Source: Streptomyces marispadix
GTDB taxonomy: Bacteria > Actinomycetota > Actinomycetes > Streptomycetales > Streptomycetaceae
Direction: 5' to 3'
Length of the DNA stretch: 64,000 nucleotides
NCBI RefSeq assembly: GCF_022524345.1
Contig: NZ_JAKWJU010000002.1
Location: 5,122,501-5,186,500, forward strand
The notes below the pieces were generated by a model, which had not been told where the DNA came from, did not search any database, and saw nothing but the letters and a program-made list of their open reading frames with translations. Below, one piece after another: positions 51,979-60,711 of this stretch. The position numbers and the translations under genes are program-made. Positions within the stretch are counted from its first letter, which is position 1; each line of letters opens with the position of its first letter.

Positions 51979-53511
51979 ATGTCCGTCATGCACGGCTCTT
52001 CTTCGCGTGTGATCAACAGCAGCAGCGGCAGCTTCGGGCGGATGTTCCCCGACCTGCCGGCCCGCCGCCCCACCGGGCTGGAGAGGGCCAAGGAGTTCGG
52101 ACTGCCCGGCGGAAAGATGGACGGCGGCCAGACCACGGAGGAGCAGGAGAATCCGAACTTCCCCGCGGGCTTCACATATCTGGGGCAGTTCATCGACCAC
52201 GACCTCACGCTCGACGCGCTCTCCGAGCTGGGCCAGCACAGCGATCCCTCCACGCTGGCCGACGCCCGCACGCCCAGGCTCGACATGGACAACCTCTACG
52301 GCGCGGGCCCCGTCGTCAGCGACCACCTCTACGACCGCGACTCGTATCAGACGAAGCTCCTGCACTCCGCGGACGGCGTCGACTTCGCCCGTACGGAACA
52401 GGGCACGGCACTCATCGGCGACCCTCGCAACGACGAGAACATGCTGCTCGGGCAGTTCCATCTGGCGCTGATCAAGTTCCACAACGCGGTCGTCGACGCG
52501 CTGCGCGCGGGCCGCATCACCGACGCCCTCGGCCAGAAGCTCGCGCCGAAGCCGCCGGACGAGCCCGGCGACGTGCAGCCCGGGGTGCCGCTGGAGCAGC
52601 TCCTCGACGTGGAGAACTACTACAACACCGTCTTCGCCAAGGCCCAGCAGCTCGTGCGGTGGCACTACCAGTGGATCGTCGTGCACGAGTTCCTGATGCG
52701 CGCGGGCGATCCGGAGCTGGTGCGCGACGTGGAGAAGAACGGGCCGCAGTTCTTCAAGCCGGGCGAATCGGTCGTCATGCCGGTCGAGTTCGCGGCGGCG
52801 GCGTTCCGCTTCGGGCACCCGACGATCCGCTCCAGCTACCGCGTCAACGAGGACTTCACCGGCAAGATCTTCCCCGACGACCCGGAGGCGGACCCCGAGC
52901 CCCGCACCGATCTGCGCGGCGGCCCGGTGCTGCCCCGACACGCCGTGGACTGGCGGTACTTCTTCCCGGTGCCCGGCCGTGTCCGACCCCAGAACGGCAA
53001 GCGGATCGACGCCGTGCTCAACAGCCAGCTCCTCGACCTGCCGGTCAGCGCCGTGCCCGGAGCGAAGGAGGGCGCGCTCGCCCGTCCTGTCGCCTCCCTC
53101 GTCGTACGGAACCTGCTGCGCAGCGAGACGCTGGGGCTGCCCTCCGGCCAGGACGTGGCCCGCAAGGTGGGCGAGACGCCGCTGACCGACGAGGAGCTGG
53201 AGAGCAGCGGGCCCGCGTATCTGTGGTACTACGTGCTGAAGGAGGCCGAAGTCCGCGCGGGCGGGCTGCACTTGGGCCCGGTGGGCACGCGGATCGTCGC
53301 GGAGGTGCTGATCGGCCTGCTCGACGCCGATCCCACCTCCTACCGCTCGGCCTATCCGGACTGGCGTCCGACGCTGGCCGACGGCTACGGCCGGTTCACC
53401 CCGTCCGATCTGCTCCGCTTCGCGGGCGTCGTGGAGGCGGACGGCGACTACGGCGCCGCCGGATTCGACGACGACTTCGACGACGACGATGACGATGAGG
53501 ACGACGACTGA
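51979..53511 (+). CDS. Animal-type heme peroxidase family protein with Asp-rich tail
   Basis: The product is 510 residues. The ATG at 51979 has GGGGGAG upstream. Peroxidase-cyclooxygenase motifs: YLGQFIDHDLTLD with distal histidine H74, GDPRNDENMLLGQFHLALIKFHN, and FRFGHPTIRSSYRVN with proximal histidine H280. No signal peptide is visible, so it seems cytoplasmic or exported by another route. The last 15 residues are almost all Asp/Glu, encoded by a GAC/GAT triplet run that overlaps the convergent PAP2 gene by 64 nt. The physiological substrate is unknown; such enzymes form hypohalous acids or oxidise phenols. Confidence 0.9.
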   Translation: MSVMHGSSSRVINSSSGSFGRMFPDLPARRPTGLERAKEFGLPGGKMDGGQTTEEQENPNFPAGFTYLGQFIDHDLTLDALSELGQHSDPSTLADARTPRLDMDNLYGAGPVVSDHLYDRDSYQTKLLHSADGVDFARTEQGTALIGDPRNDENMLLGQFHLALIKFHNAVVDALRAGRITDALGQKLAPKPPDEPGDVQPGVPLEQLLDVENYYNTVFAKAQQLVRWHYQWIVVHEFLMRAGDPELVRDVEKNGPQFFKPGESVVMPVEFAAAAFRFGHPTIRSSYRVNEDFTGKIFPDDPEADPEPRTDLRGGPVLPRHAVDWRYFFPVPGRVRPQNGKRIDAVLNSQLLDLPVSAVPGAKEGALARPVASLVVRNLLRSETLGLPSGQDVARKVGETPLTDEELESSGPAYLWYYVLKEAEVRAGGLHLGPVGTRIVAEVLIGLLDADPTSYRSAYPDWRPTLADGYGRFTPSDLLRFAGVVEADGDYGAAGFDDDFDDDDDDEDDD

Positions 53512-54068
53512 CGGCGGAGCCCGCGCACCGCGACGGCCGTCGCCGATGTGAGCACCACCCAGCTCAGGCACCAACTGGCCACCACATCCAGCGGCCAGTG
53601 GTAGCCGCGCCACACCAGGCCCGCGCTGCACGCGAGAGTGAGCAGCGCGGCCGTGGCCGGCAGCGGCCAGTACGGAGGCCGCCGGACCGTCAGTGAGAAC
53701 AGCAGCGCCGCACCGCCGAAGGCGACCGCAGCCGTGGCGGTGTGGCCAGACGGGTAGTAGTTGGTGCCGCCGGGCGGCCCCGGCCTGGCCAGCCACACCT
53801 TGACGAGGGTGACGGCCAGCGCGGTGGCCGCCAGCGCCAGTGCCGCGCACAACGGCGGCAGCCAGCGGCGCACGCCCCCGGTCACCACCGCGTACGTCAT
53901 CGCGGCGGCGAGCACCGGCAGTGCGACCGCCAAGTTCCCCAGATCCGCGCAGACTTCGGCGACGGAGGCGGACGGTGAGGTGCGTTGCAGCGCGTTCCCC
54001 AGCTCCATGTCGAGGGCCACCAGCGGCCCGCCGACGGCGATCTGCCAGGTGATGAACGCGAAGAGCAC
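53448..54068 (-). CDS. PAP2-family membrane phosphatase with Ser-rich tail
   Basis: The product is about 206 residues if started at GTG 54068. The open frame extends to 54386, but a minus-strand terminator (54095-54141) lies inside that part, and no start there has a ribosome-binding site, so the start is uncertain. The PAP2 signature is complete: KVWLARPGPPGG, YYPSGHTATAAVAFG and LVWRGYHWPLDVVASW, between about five membrane segments. Substrates are lipid phosphates or undecaprenyl pyrophosphate. The C-terminus is a serine run (RRQSSSSSSSSSSKSSS) read from the complement of the GAC repeat that gives the peroxidase its Asp tail. Confidence 0.85.
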   Translation of the reverse strand: MLFAFITWQIAVGGPLVALDMELGNALQRTSPSASVAEVCADLGNLAVALPVLAAAMTYAVVTGGVRRWLPPLCAALALAATALAVTLVKVWLARPGPPGGTNYYPSGHTATAAVAFGGAALLFSLTVRRPPYWPLPATAALLTLACSAGLVWRGYHWPLDVVASWCLSWVVLTSATAVAVRGLRRQSSSSSSSSSSKSSSNPAAP

Positions 54069-54094
54069 GCAGCACAGCGTGCAGAGAGCCCAAT

Positions 54095-54141
54095 GAAAAA
54101 CCGACCGCCCCGGAACAGGGGGGAAAGTTCCGGAGCGGTCG
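54095..54141 (-). terminator. Intrinsic terminator downstream of gabT (minus strand)
   Basis: CGACCGCTCCGGAAC (minus strand, from 54141 to 54127) pairs with GTTCCGGGGCGGTCG (54116 to 54102) with one G-U pair and a 10-nt loop, followed on the minus strand by GGTTTTTCATT. It sits 260 nt after the gabT stop, just before the likely PAP2 start. The remainder of 54069-54401 shows no other element. Confidence 0.72.
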
Positions 54142-54401
54142 TATCGACCGGCATTCCGCAAGCCCCGGGGGGTGTGGAGCGGGCGGTCCCCCGATCGGTG
54201 AGGAGCGTGCGCCAGGGCACTACCGGGCTCGTCTTGGGGAGAGACGGACCCGGGCCGGGAGTCCGGAGTGGAGTTCCGAAGTACCCGAGTACGGAAACCG
54301 TACGGCAGCTCAGCGGGGCCGGACAGCCGGATTACGTAGCGGCCATCGGCCTCGCACACATTCTTCACGCCGAACGGTTTCCGCACTCTCTTCGGCCCTG
54401 C

Positions 54402-55760
54402 TCACAGACCGGCCAGGGCGCCTTCCAGCACGTCCAGACCCTCTTCCAGCAGGGCCTCGCCGATCACCATGGGCGGCAGGAAACGCATCACGTTTCCGTA
54501 GGTGCCCGTCGTCAGCACCAGCAGCCCGTTCTCGTGGCACGCCTTGGCGAGCGCGGCCGTCGTCTGCGGGTCGGGCTCCTTGCCGCCGGGCTTGACCAGC
54601 TCGATCGCCAGCATGGCGCCCCGTCCGCGTACGTCGCCGATCACGTCGTACTGCTCGGCCAGCTTCCGCAGCCGGGGCTTCATGATCTCCTCGATCCGCT
54701 TGGCCCTGGCCGCCAGGTCCATCTCCCGCATCGTCTCGATGGAGCCGAGCGCGGCCGCGCAGGCCACCGGGTTGCCGCCGTAGGTGCCGCCGAGGCCGCC
54801 CACGTGCGGGGCGTCCATGATCTCGGCGCGTCCGGTCACCGCGGCCAGCGGCATGCCCCCGGCGATGCCCTTCGCGGTGGTGATCAGGTCCGGGACGATG
54901 CCCTCGTCCTCGCAGGCGAACCACTGGCCGGTACGGCAGAAGCCGGACTGGATCTCGTCCGCGACGAAGACGATGCCGTTGTCCTTCGCGAACTGCGCGA
55001 GCCGCGGCAGGAAGCCCTTCGCCGGCTCGATGAACCCGCCCTCGCCGAGCAGCGGTTCGATCAGGATCGCCGCTACGTTCTCCGCGCCGACCTGCTTGCT
55101 GATCTGGTCGATCGCCTGGGCCGCGGCCTCCTCCGCGCAGTTCTCGGGGCCGGTCAGCCAGCGGAAGGGATAGGCGACGGGCACCCGGTAGACCTCGGGC
55201 GCGAACGGACCGAAGCTGTGCTTGTACGGCATGTTCTTCGACGTCAGCGCCATCGTCAGGTTCGTACGGCCGTGGTAGCCGTGGTCGAAGACGACGACGG
55301 CCTGGCGGCGGGTGTAGGCGCGGGCGATCTTCACCGCGTTCTCCACCGCCTCAGCACCGGAGTTGAACAGCGCGCTCTTCTTGGCGTGGTCGCCGGGGGT
55401 GAGCCGTGCCAGCTCCTCGCAGACCTCCACGTACGGCTCGTAGGGCGTCACCATCACACAGGTGTGGGTGTACTTGGCGAGCTGGTCGGTCGCACGGCGC
55501 ACCACGGCCTCGGCGCTGTTGCCCACGCCGGTCACGGCGATGCCGGAACCGAAGTCGATGAAGGAGTTGCCGTCGACGTCCTCCAGGACGCCGCCGCCGG
55601 CGCGGGCCGCGAAGACGGGCATCACGGTGCCGATGCCGTCGGCCACCGCGGCCTGCTTACGGGCCATCAGCTCCTGGGACTTGGGCCCCGGGACGGACGT
55701 GACGACGCGGCGCTCCTGGGGGAGGGCGGGGCCACCGGACAGTTCCGTCATCGTGCTCAT
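54402..55760 (-). CDS. gabT: 4-aminobutyrate aminotransferase
   Basis: The product is 452 residues from ATG 55760 (GAGAGAG upstream); ATG 55751 is possible. Class III PLP motifs: FNSGAEAVENAVKIAR, the VFDHGYHGRTNLTMALT histidine loop, FVADEIQSGFCRTG with the cofactor aspartate, and TTAKGIAGGMPLAAVTG with the PLP lysine K297. EDVDGNSFIDFGSGIAVTGVGN is the typical GabT N-terminus. It converts GABA and 2-oxoglutarate to succinic semialdehyde and glutamate. It is transcribed away from the P-loop ATPase and pucR-gabD block, with which it forms the GABA branch of the cluster. Confidence 0.94.
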   Translation of the reverse strand: MSTMTELSGGPALPQERRVVTSVPGPKSQELMARKQAAVADGIGTVMPVFAARAGGGVLEDVDGNSFIDFGSGIAVTGVGNSAEAVVRRATDQLAKYTHTCVMVTPYEPYVEVCEELARLTPGDHAKKSALFNSGAEAVENAVKIARAYTRRQAVVVFDHGYHGRTNLTMALTSKNMPYKHSFGPFAPEVYRVPVAYPFRWLTGPENCAEEAAAQAIDQISKQVGAENVAAILIEPLLGEGGFIEPAKGFLPRLAQFAKDNGIVFVADEIQSGFCRTGQWFACEDEGIVPDLITTAKGIAGGMPLAAVTGRAEIMDAPHVGGLGGTYGGNPVACAAALGSIETMREMDLAARAKRIEEIMKPRLRKLAEQYDVIGDVRGRGAMLAIELVKPGGKEPDPQTTAALAKACHENGLLVLTTGTYGNVMRFLPPMVIGEALLEEGLDVLEGALAGL

Positions 55761-56154
55761 ATCGCTCTCTCTCAGGACGAAGGGGTCTGCGTTCCTCGCA
55801 GGCTAGAGCCCACGGGGAGGCCGTGACATGCACCGCTGCGGAGAAGTCCCCGTGTCGTGTTGGCCGTCACGGCTATAGGCACGGGGCGCATCGGTCACGG
55901 CCGTACCGTCGGTGCGGTGCGGTGCGGTGCGGTGCGAGCGCTGTGCTGTGAGCGTGCACGGGGTCCGAATGCGGGACGTGCGCGGGCGAGCCGGTGCGGG
56001 TGCCCGGCACCGTCGCCCCTGTGTGGTTCAACTCCCCTCCGCGGCGGCTAGATTGGGACCGGGGCGGGGCCAGGACCCCGGGCCGGGCCCGGCGAACGGG
56101 ATCCGGCCGCGACGCGGCGCGTAGGCACAGGCCGGGCAAGGGTAGAGGCAGCAG
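55761..56154. promoter_or_regulatory. Divergent region between gabT and the P-loop ATPase gene, with a GGTGC pentamer repeat
   Basis: In this 394-nt gene-free region GGTGC is repeated five times in tandem (55911-55935). The palindromic motif GCCGTCACGGC is at 55863-55873, with related GTGAC/GTCAC copies at about 55820 and 55893. These are candidates for PucR or other regulator binding at the gabT promoter. I see no clear -10/-35 pair. Confidence 0.45.
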
Positions 56155-58506
56155 ATGGACATGGAGTCTCCGCACCGGGGGCAGGGCACGGACGGCACGC
56201 ACGGTTCCAAGGCGGGGCCGGGCGGAGAACTGCCCCGCCAGGGGAGCGACCGGGACCTTACAGACCGCGGTACGGCGGGCCGCACGGACGTCGGGCAGGC
56301 GCCCAAGTCCCCCCAGCCGTCCGGTGGTTCACGGACCCCGAAGACCGTGCCGCAGACCACCCCACCGCCCAGGCCCACCCACGCGCCGGTGGCGGAGCCC
56401 TCCACGGGGGCCGGTGCGGGCACCTGGCTCACCGACTGGCTGCGTACCCCGCGGCCCGAGGCCGAGCCCGGCATCTGGCGCCACGGATACCGGCCGCTGC
56501 CCCCGCGCGACCCCGACCGCACGCCCACCCGCCAACTGCTCGGCGGCGCCCTGGTCGCCTTCCTCATCGGCTGGCTCGTCTGGTCGCTGCTGTGGAACGG
56601 CTACCTGGGCGACTACTGGCTCTGGCCGCTGCTCGCCCTCACACCCGAGTCCTGGCGTTCGGCAGGCGGCGAGAAGATGGTCTACGTCTGGCTGACGTAC
56701 TTCTACTACGCCATGGTCATCGCCGCCCTCGCCGTGATCTTCGGACGCCTGGGCCACTGGCCCGAACTCGCCCGCCGCGCACGCACGCGCATCACCGGCG
56801 GCGCCGCACGGGACGCGGCCGGACGCGGGGGAGCAGGCCGCGAACACACCGTCGAGGACGGGCCCCCCGCGGCGGCTCCGCCCCCTCTTTCCGACCCCGT
56901 CGAGTGGCCCGAACTGCGCGGCCACGGCGCCTCCCAGGCCGCCGACCTGCTCGCCTCCGAGCTGCGCGGCGGCCGTATGAACGACGTCGACCACGCGCGT
57001 ATCCGCCGCGCCTGGGAGTCGGTGAAGGCGCGCCCCGCCCGCCTCTCCGCCTTCGTCGACACCGTCCTCGCACACGGCGCCGCAGCCTGCGTGCACCCCT
57101 CGGGACGGCGCGACCTCCCGCACGGCCGTGCCGCGCGGCACGACCTGAGCGTCGGGCAGGTCCGCATCGGCACCGCCGCCGACAGCGAACGCAATCCACA
57201 CCCCTACCGCGGCGCCGGCATGGCACTCGAACCGGAGCTGCTGGGCACCTCGGCGCTCGCCGTAGGACCGCCCGGCTCCGGCAAGACCACGCGCCTCGCC
57301 CGTCCCGTGACCGAGTCGCTGTGCCTACAGGCGCTCGCGGGACAGGCCGCCGTCGTCGTCGCCACCGCACGCGGCGAACGGCTCGCGCCCGACGAGTGCT
57401 TCGACGTCGTCGTACGCCCCGGCGACCCCGGCTCCTCACACGACCTCGACCTCTACGGCGGCACCGCCGACCCCGACGAGGCCGCCGGAATGCTCGCCGA
57501 AGCACTCGTCGGCGATCTGACCGAGGCACTGCCGGGAGGCGACAGCCGCCGGGCCGCGACCGCGCTGGCACAGCTCATCGGCCCCTTCCGCGCCGTGCAC
57601 GGCCGCTTCCCCGGCGTACCGGAGCTGCGCGAGCTGCTGGACGTCCCCAGCCCCGCACTCGTCAGGCTGCGAGGCGCCCTGGAGGAGGCGGGACTCGGCG
57701 CACAGCTCCGTGAACTCGACGCCTACGAACGGCAGTCGGGCCGGCCCGGCGACGCGCCCGCGCTACTCGCAGACCGGGTCGCACTGCTCGACCGGCCCGC
57801 GTTCTCCGGCTTCTTCGTGCCCGCAGGCGCGGAGGAAGCCCCCGGAAACGCCCCGGGCACACCGGCGCCCAGGCCCTTCTCGCTGCGTGCGCTGGAGAAG
57901 CCGCTCCGCGTCCGCGTCGACCTGCCGGAGCGCGGTCACGCCGAGGCGTCACGCATCCTCGCCCGGCTCGTGCTCGCACAGTTCACCGAGTGCGCCACGG
58001 CACGCGAGGACCAGTCGCTCTTCGCCGGTCTCGTACTGGACGACGCCGCGCAGACCGTCACCCCGCAGTCGCTGCGCTGCCTCCAGCGGGTGCGCTCCGC
58101 ACACGGCGGTGTGCTGCTCACGCTGCGCGCCCTGGACGAGGTGCCGGAGCAGCTTCGCGGCCCGCTGCTGGGCGCGGTCGGCTGCCGGATGGTCTGCGCG
58201 GGCGTGACGCCCTGGGACGCCGAGCACTTCGCCGAGGTGTGGGGCACCGAGTGGGTCGAGACGCGTGACGTCACCAACCGCCAGCTCGTCTCCGACGAAC
58301 CGTTCACCAAGGTGATGCACGCGGTACGCAGGCTCGCCACGGGCAGACACGTCACCGCCGAGTCCGTGACCGTACGCAGGGAACGCCGGGAACGCTGGTC
58401 CGCCTCCGACCTCGCCAACGATCTCCCGCCCGGGCACGCGGTGTTGTCGCTGACGACCGTACGAGGGGAGCGGACGCCTCCGATTCTGGCGGAGCTGGGG
58501 AAGTGA
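56155..58506 (+). CDS. Membrane-anchored P-loop ATPase, coupling-protein-like (TraD/VirD4 type)
   Basis: The product is 783 residues. About 120 disordered residues precede two membrane segments (LGGALVAFLIGWLVWSLL near 127-147 and MVYVWLTYFYYAMVIAALAV near 178-198). Then come a linker and a cytoplasmic ATPase with Walker A VGPPGSGKTT at about 371-379 and Walker B FAGLVLDDAAQ at about 625-631, and NRQLVSDEPF toward the end. The layout resembles VirD4/TraG coupling proteins, but no relaxase or secretion genes are adjacent. I recall a conserved protein at this site in Streptomyces. It lies between gabT and the PucR-gabD genes; its role is unknown. Confidence 0.8.
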   Translation: MDMESPHRGQGTDGTHGSKAGPGGELPRQGSDRDLTDRGTAGRTDVGQAPKSPQPSGGSRTPKTVPQTTPPPRPTHAPVAEPSTGAGAGTWLTDWLRTPRPEAEPGIWRHGYRPLPPRDPDRTPTRQLLGGALVAFLIGWLVWSLLWNGYLGDYWLWPLLALTPESWRSAGGEKMVYVWLTYFYYAMVIAALAVIFGRLGHWPELARRARTRITGGAARDAAGRGGAGREHTVEDGPPAAAPPPLSDPVEWPELRGHGASQAADLLASELRGGRMNDVDHARIRRAWESVKARPARLSAFVDTVLAHGAAACVHPSGRRDLPHGRAARHDLSVGQVRIGTAADSERNPHPYRGAGMALEPELLGTSALAVGPPGSGKTTRLARPVTESLCLQALAGQAAVVVATARGERLAPDECFDVVVRPGDPGSSHDLDLYGGTADPDEAAGMLAEALVGDLTEALPGGDSRRAATALAQLIGPFRAVHGRFPGVPELRELLDVPSPALVRLRGALEEAGLGAQLRELDAYERQSGRPGDAPALLADRVALLDRPAFSGFFVPAGAEEAPGNAPGTPAPRPFSLRALEKPLRVRVDLPERGHAEASRILARLVLAQFTECATAREDQSLFAGLVLDDAAQTVTPQSLRCLQRVRSAHGGVLLTLRALDEVPEQLRGPLLGAVGCRMVCAGVTPWDAEHFAEVWGTEWVETRDVTNRQLVSDEPFTKVMHAVRRLATGRHVTAESVTVRRERRERWSASDLANDLPPGHAVLSLTTVRGERTPPILAELGK

Positions 58507-58578
58507 CCGCCGGACCTGGTTCGGGACGACTTCGGGAATGACCGAAATGAGCCGGGCGCCTGTACGGTGAGGCTTGTT

Positions 58579-60366
58579 ATGCCACCGACACTCGCCTCGC
58601 TCGTCCAGCACTCCGCACTCCGGCTCTCCGTGCTCACCGGGCAGGACCGGCTGGACACCGACGTCCGCTGGGCACACGCCAGCGAACTCGCGGACCCCAC
58701 CCCCTATCTGGAGGGCGGCGAGCTGCTCCTCGTCACGGCCTTAAAGCTGGACGCCGAGGACCCGGACGCCATGCGTTCCTACGTACGGCGCCTGACCGGA
58801 AACGGCGTGGTCGGACTGGGCTTCGCGGCCGGAGTCAACTACGAGAAGGTGCCGGACGCACTCGTCGAGGCATGCCGCGAGGCGGACCTGCCGCTGATCG
58901 AAGTCCCGCGCCGCACGCCGTTCATCGCCATCAGCAAGGCGGTCTCCGCGGCCATAGCCGCCGAGCAGTACCGCGCGGTCACGGCCGGCTTCGAGGCGCA
59001 GCGCGAGATGACCCGCGCTGCCCTCTCCCATGAGGGCCCTTCGGCTCTGCTCGCCAAACTCGCCTCGCAGGTGGACGGTTGGGCCGCGCTGTACGACGCG
59101 TCCGGCGCCGTGGTCGCCACCGCACCGACGTGGGCGGTGCGCCGTGCCGCCCGCTTCGTCGCGGACGCCGAACGGCTGCGTGACAGACCGGCACCGGCGA
59201 GCGCGGTCGTAAGCGGCTCGGACGCGGGGGACGACCGCGTCGAGTTGCAGTCGGTCGGCGGCGGACGTCGCGCCAAGGCCGTCCTCGCCGTGGGCACCGC
59301 CGCTCCGCTGGGCACGGCGGAGCGCTATGCCGTGCACTCCGCGATCGCGCTGCTGACCCTCACCATGGAGCGTTCCCGCGCCCTTCAGGAGGCCGAACAG
59401 CGCCTGGGCGCCGCGGTGATGAGGATGCTGCTGTCCGGCGAGGCCGACCATGCGCGTGCCGTCGCGGGCAGCCTGTACGGGGGGCTGCTGGACGCACCGA
59501 TGAGGGTGCTGGTGGCCGAGCCCGCGGCGGGCGCCGGAGTCCGCTCGCGCGGAGGCGCGGGCGGTCGGCACGTGAACGGGAGCGGCCCCTCGGGCGGCGG
59601 CGCGGGCGGCGGCACCTCCGGTGGTGCGGGAGCCTCGGGTTCCGGGATGCCGCCCGGCAATCTGCCCGTCGTGACCGTCACCGAGGACTCGGCCGTGTCC
59701 GTACCCGTACCGGAGGGCATCTCCGGGAACGTGCCCGGACCCCTCGGTCAGCTCGCCGACCTCATCGAGACCGCCGCCGCACGCAACGGAGAGGCGGTCC
59801 TCGTCGTCCCGGACGGCAGCCGCCTGGTGGTGCTCGCCTCCGACGGGGGCGCGGCCGTCGCCGCGTGCGCCCAGTACGCGGCGGCCTGCGCCGAGGCACT
59901 GGAGTCTTCCGGCTCCGGCGGGCCGGGCCGGGCGGGGCCCGTCCCCGACGACGCCCTCGTCATCGGCGTCTCCGCGCCCACCGGACTCGCCGCCGCCGTC
60001 GCGTTCAAGCAGGCCGACCAGGCGCTTTCGGTCGCCCGCCGTCGCGGCACGCCGCTCGTGGAGCACGAGGACGTGGCCGCCGGATCGGTGCTTCCGCTGC
60101 TCGCCGACGACGCGGTACGGGCGTTCGCCGACGGCCTGCTGCGCTCGCTGCGCGAGCACGACGCCAACGGCAGAGGCGACCTCGTGGCGTCCCTGCGTGC
60201 CTGGCTCTCACGGCACGGCCAGTGGGACGCGGCCGCAGCCGACCTCGGCGTGCACCGGCACACGCTGCGCTACCGGATGCGCCGCGTAGAGGAGATCCTC
60301 GGCCGTTCCCTCGACGATCCGGACGTACGGATGGAGCTGTGGCTCGCCTTGAAGGCGACAGGCTGA
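58579..60366 (+). CDS. PucR family transcriptional regulator, adjacent to gabD
   Basis: The product is 595 residues from ATG 58579 with GGTGAGG six bases upstream. It has the PucR N-terminal domain (RLSVLTGQDRLDTDVRWAH, YLEGGELLLVTALKLD, IEVPRRTPFIAISKAVS), a GGDEF-like middle interrupted by a Gly/Ser-rich linker, and the C-terminal helix-turn-helix (WDAAAADLGVHRHTLRYRMR). An in-frame TTA codon at 58741-58743 (codon 55) makes translation potentially bldA-dependent. It lies upstream of gabD on the same strand and is the best candidate for a GABA-responsive activator of gabT/gabD. Confidence 0.92.
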   Translation: MPPTLASLVQHSALRLSVLTGQDRLDTDVRWAHASELADPTPYLEGGELLLVTALKLDAEDPDAMRSYVRRLTGNGVVGLGFAAGVNYEKVPDALVEACREADLPLIEVPRRTPFIAISKAVSAAIAAEQYRAVTAGFEAQREMTRAALSHEGPSALLAKLASQVDGWAALYDASGAVVATAPTWAVRRAARFVADAERLRDRPAPASAVVSGSDAGDDRVELQSVGGGRRAKAVLAVGTAAPLGTAERYAVHSAIALLTLTMERSRALQEAEQRLGAAVMRMLLSGEADHARAVAGSLYGGLLDAPMRVLVAEPAAGAGVRSRGGAGGRHVNGSGPSGGGAGGGTSGGAGASGSGMPPGNLPVVTVTEDSAVSVPVPEGISGNVPGPLGQLADLIETAAARNGEAVLVVPDGSRLVVLASDGGAAVAACAQYAAACAEALESSGSGGPGRAGPVPDDALVIGVSAPTGLAAAVAFKQADQALSVARRRGTPLVEHEDVAAGSVLPLLADDAVRAFADGLLRSLREHDANGRGDLVASLRAWLSRHGQWDAAAADLGVHRHTLRYRMRRVEEILGRSLDDPDVRMELWLALKATG

Positions 60367-60711
60367 CGAGACCTGAAGGGCGACCGGCCGACGGGATGCG
60401 TCCCATACGTCGCACCCCCGGCGCCTGAAGGACCGTCCCTCGCACGAGGCCCGTGCGCGGCCACCCGCCCGGCCATACGGAAGCAGCCCCGCGCGTAGTG
60501 GCATCCGCCCCCGAAGTGCCCGTGACAATCCGGCGTGTGCCGCCTCGCGACTGCGCCGTGCCGGACAAGAAATGCGTCTCCGCGCAGGCCCTACGGTTGG
60601 GAGGGGAGAGCACGGCGGGTACGCCCGGCACCGTCCGGACCGGCCTCCTCCGGTATCGGTATCCCGCTCCACCCATTCCACTGACAGCACCACCTCGGAA
60701 GGCGGACCGCA
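60367..60711. other. Gap between the PucR gene and gabD
   Basis: These 345 nt have no gene I can support. GGAAGG near 60697 is the gabD ribosome-binding site. The length suggests gabD has its own promoter here; I see no clear consensus hexamers or strong hairpin. Confidence 0.4.
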
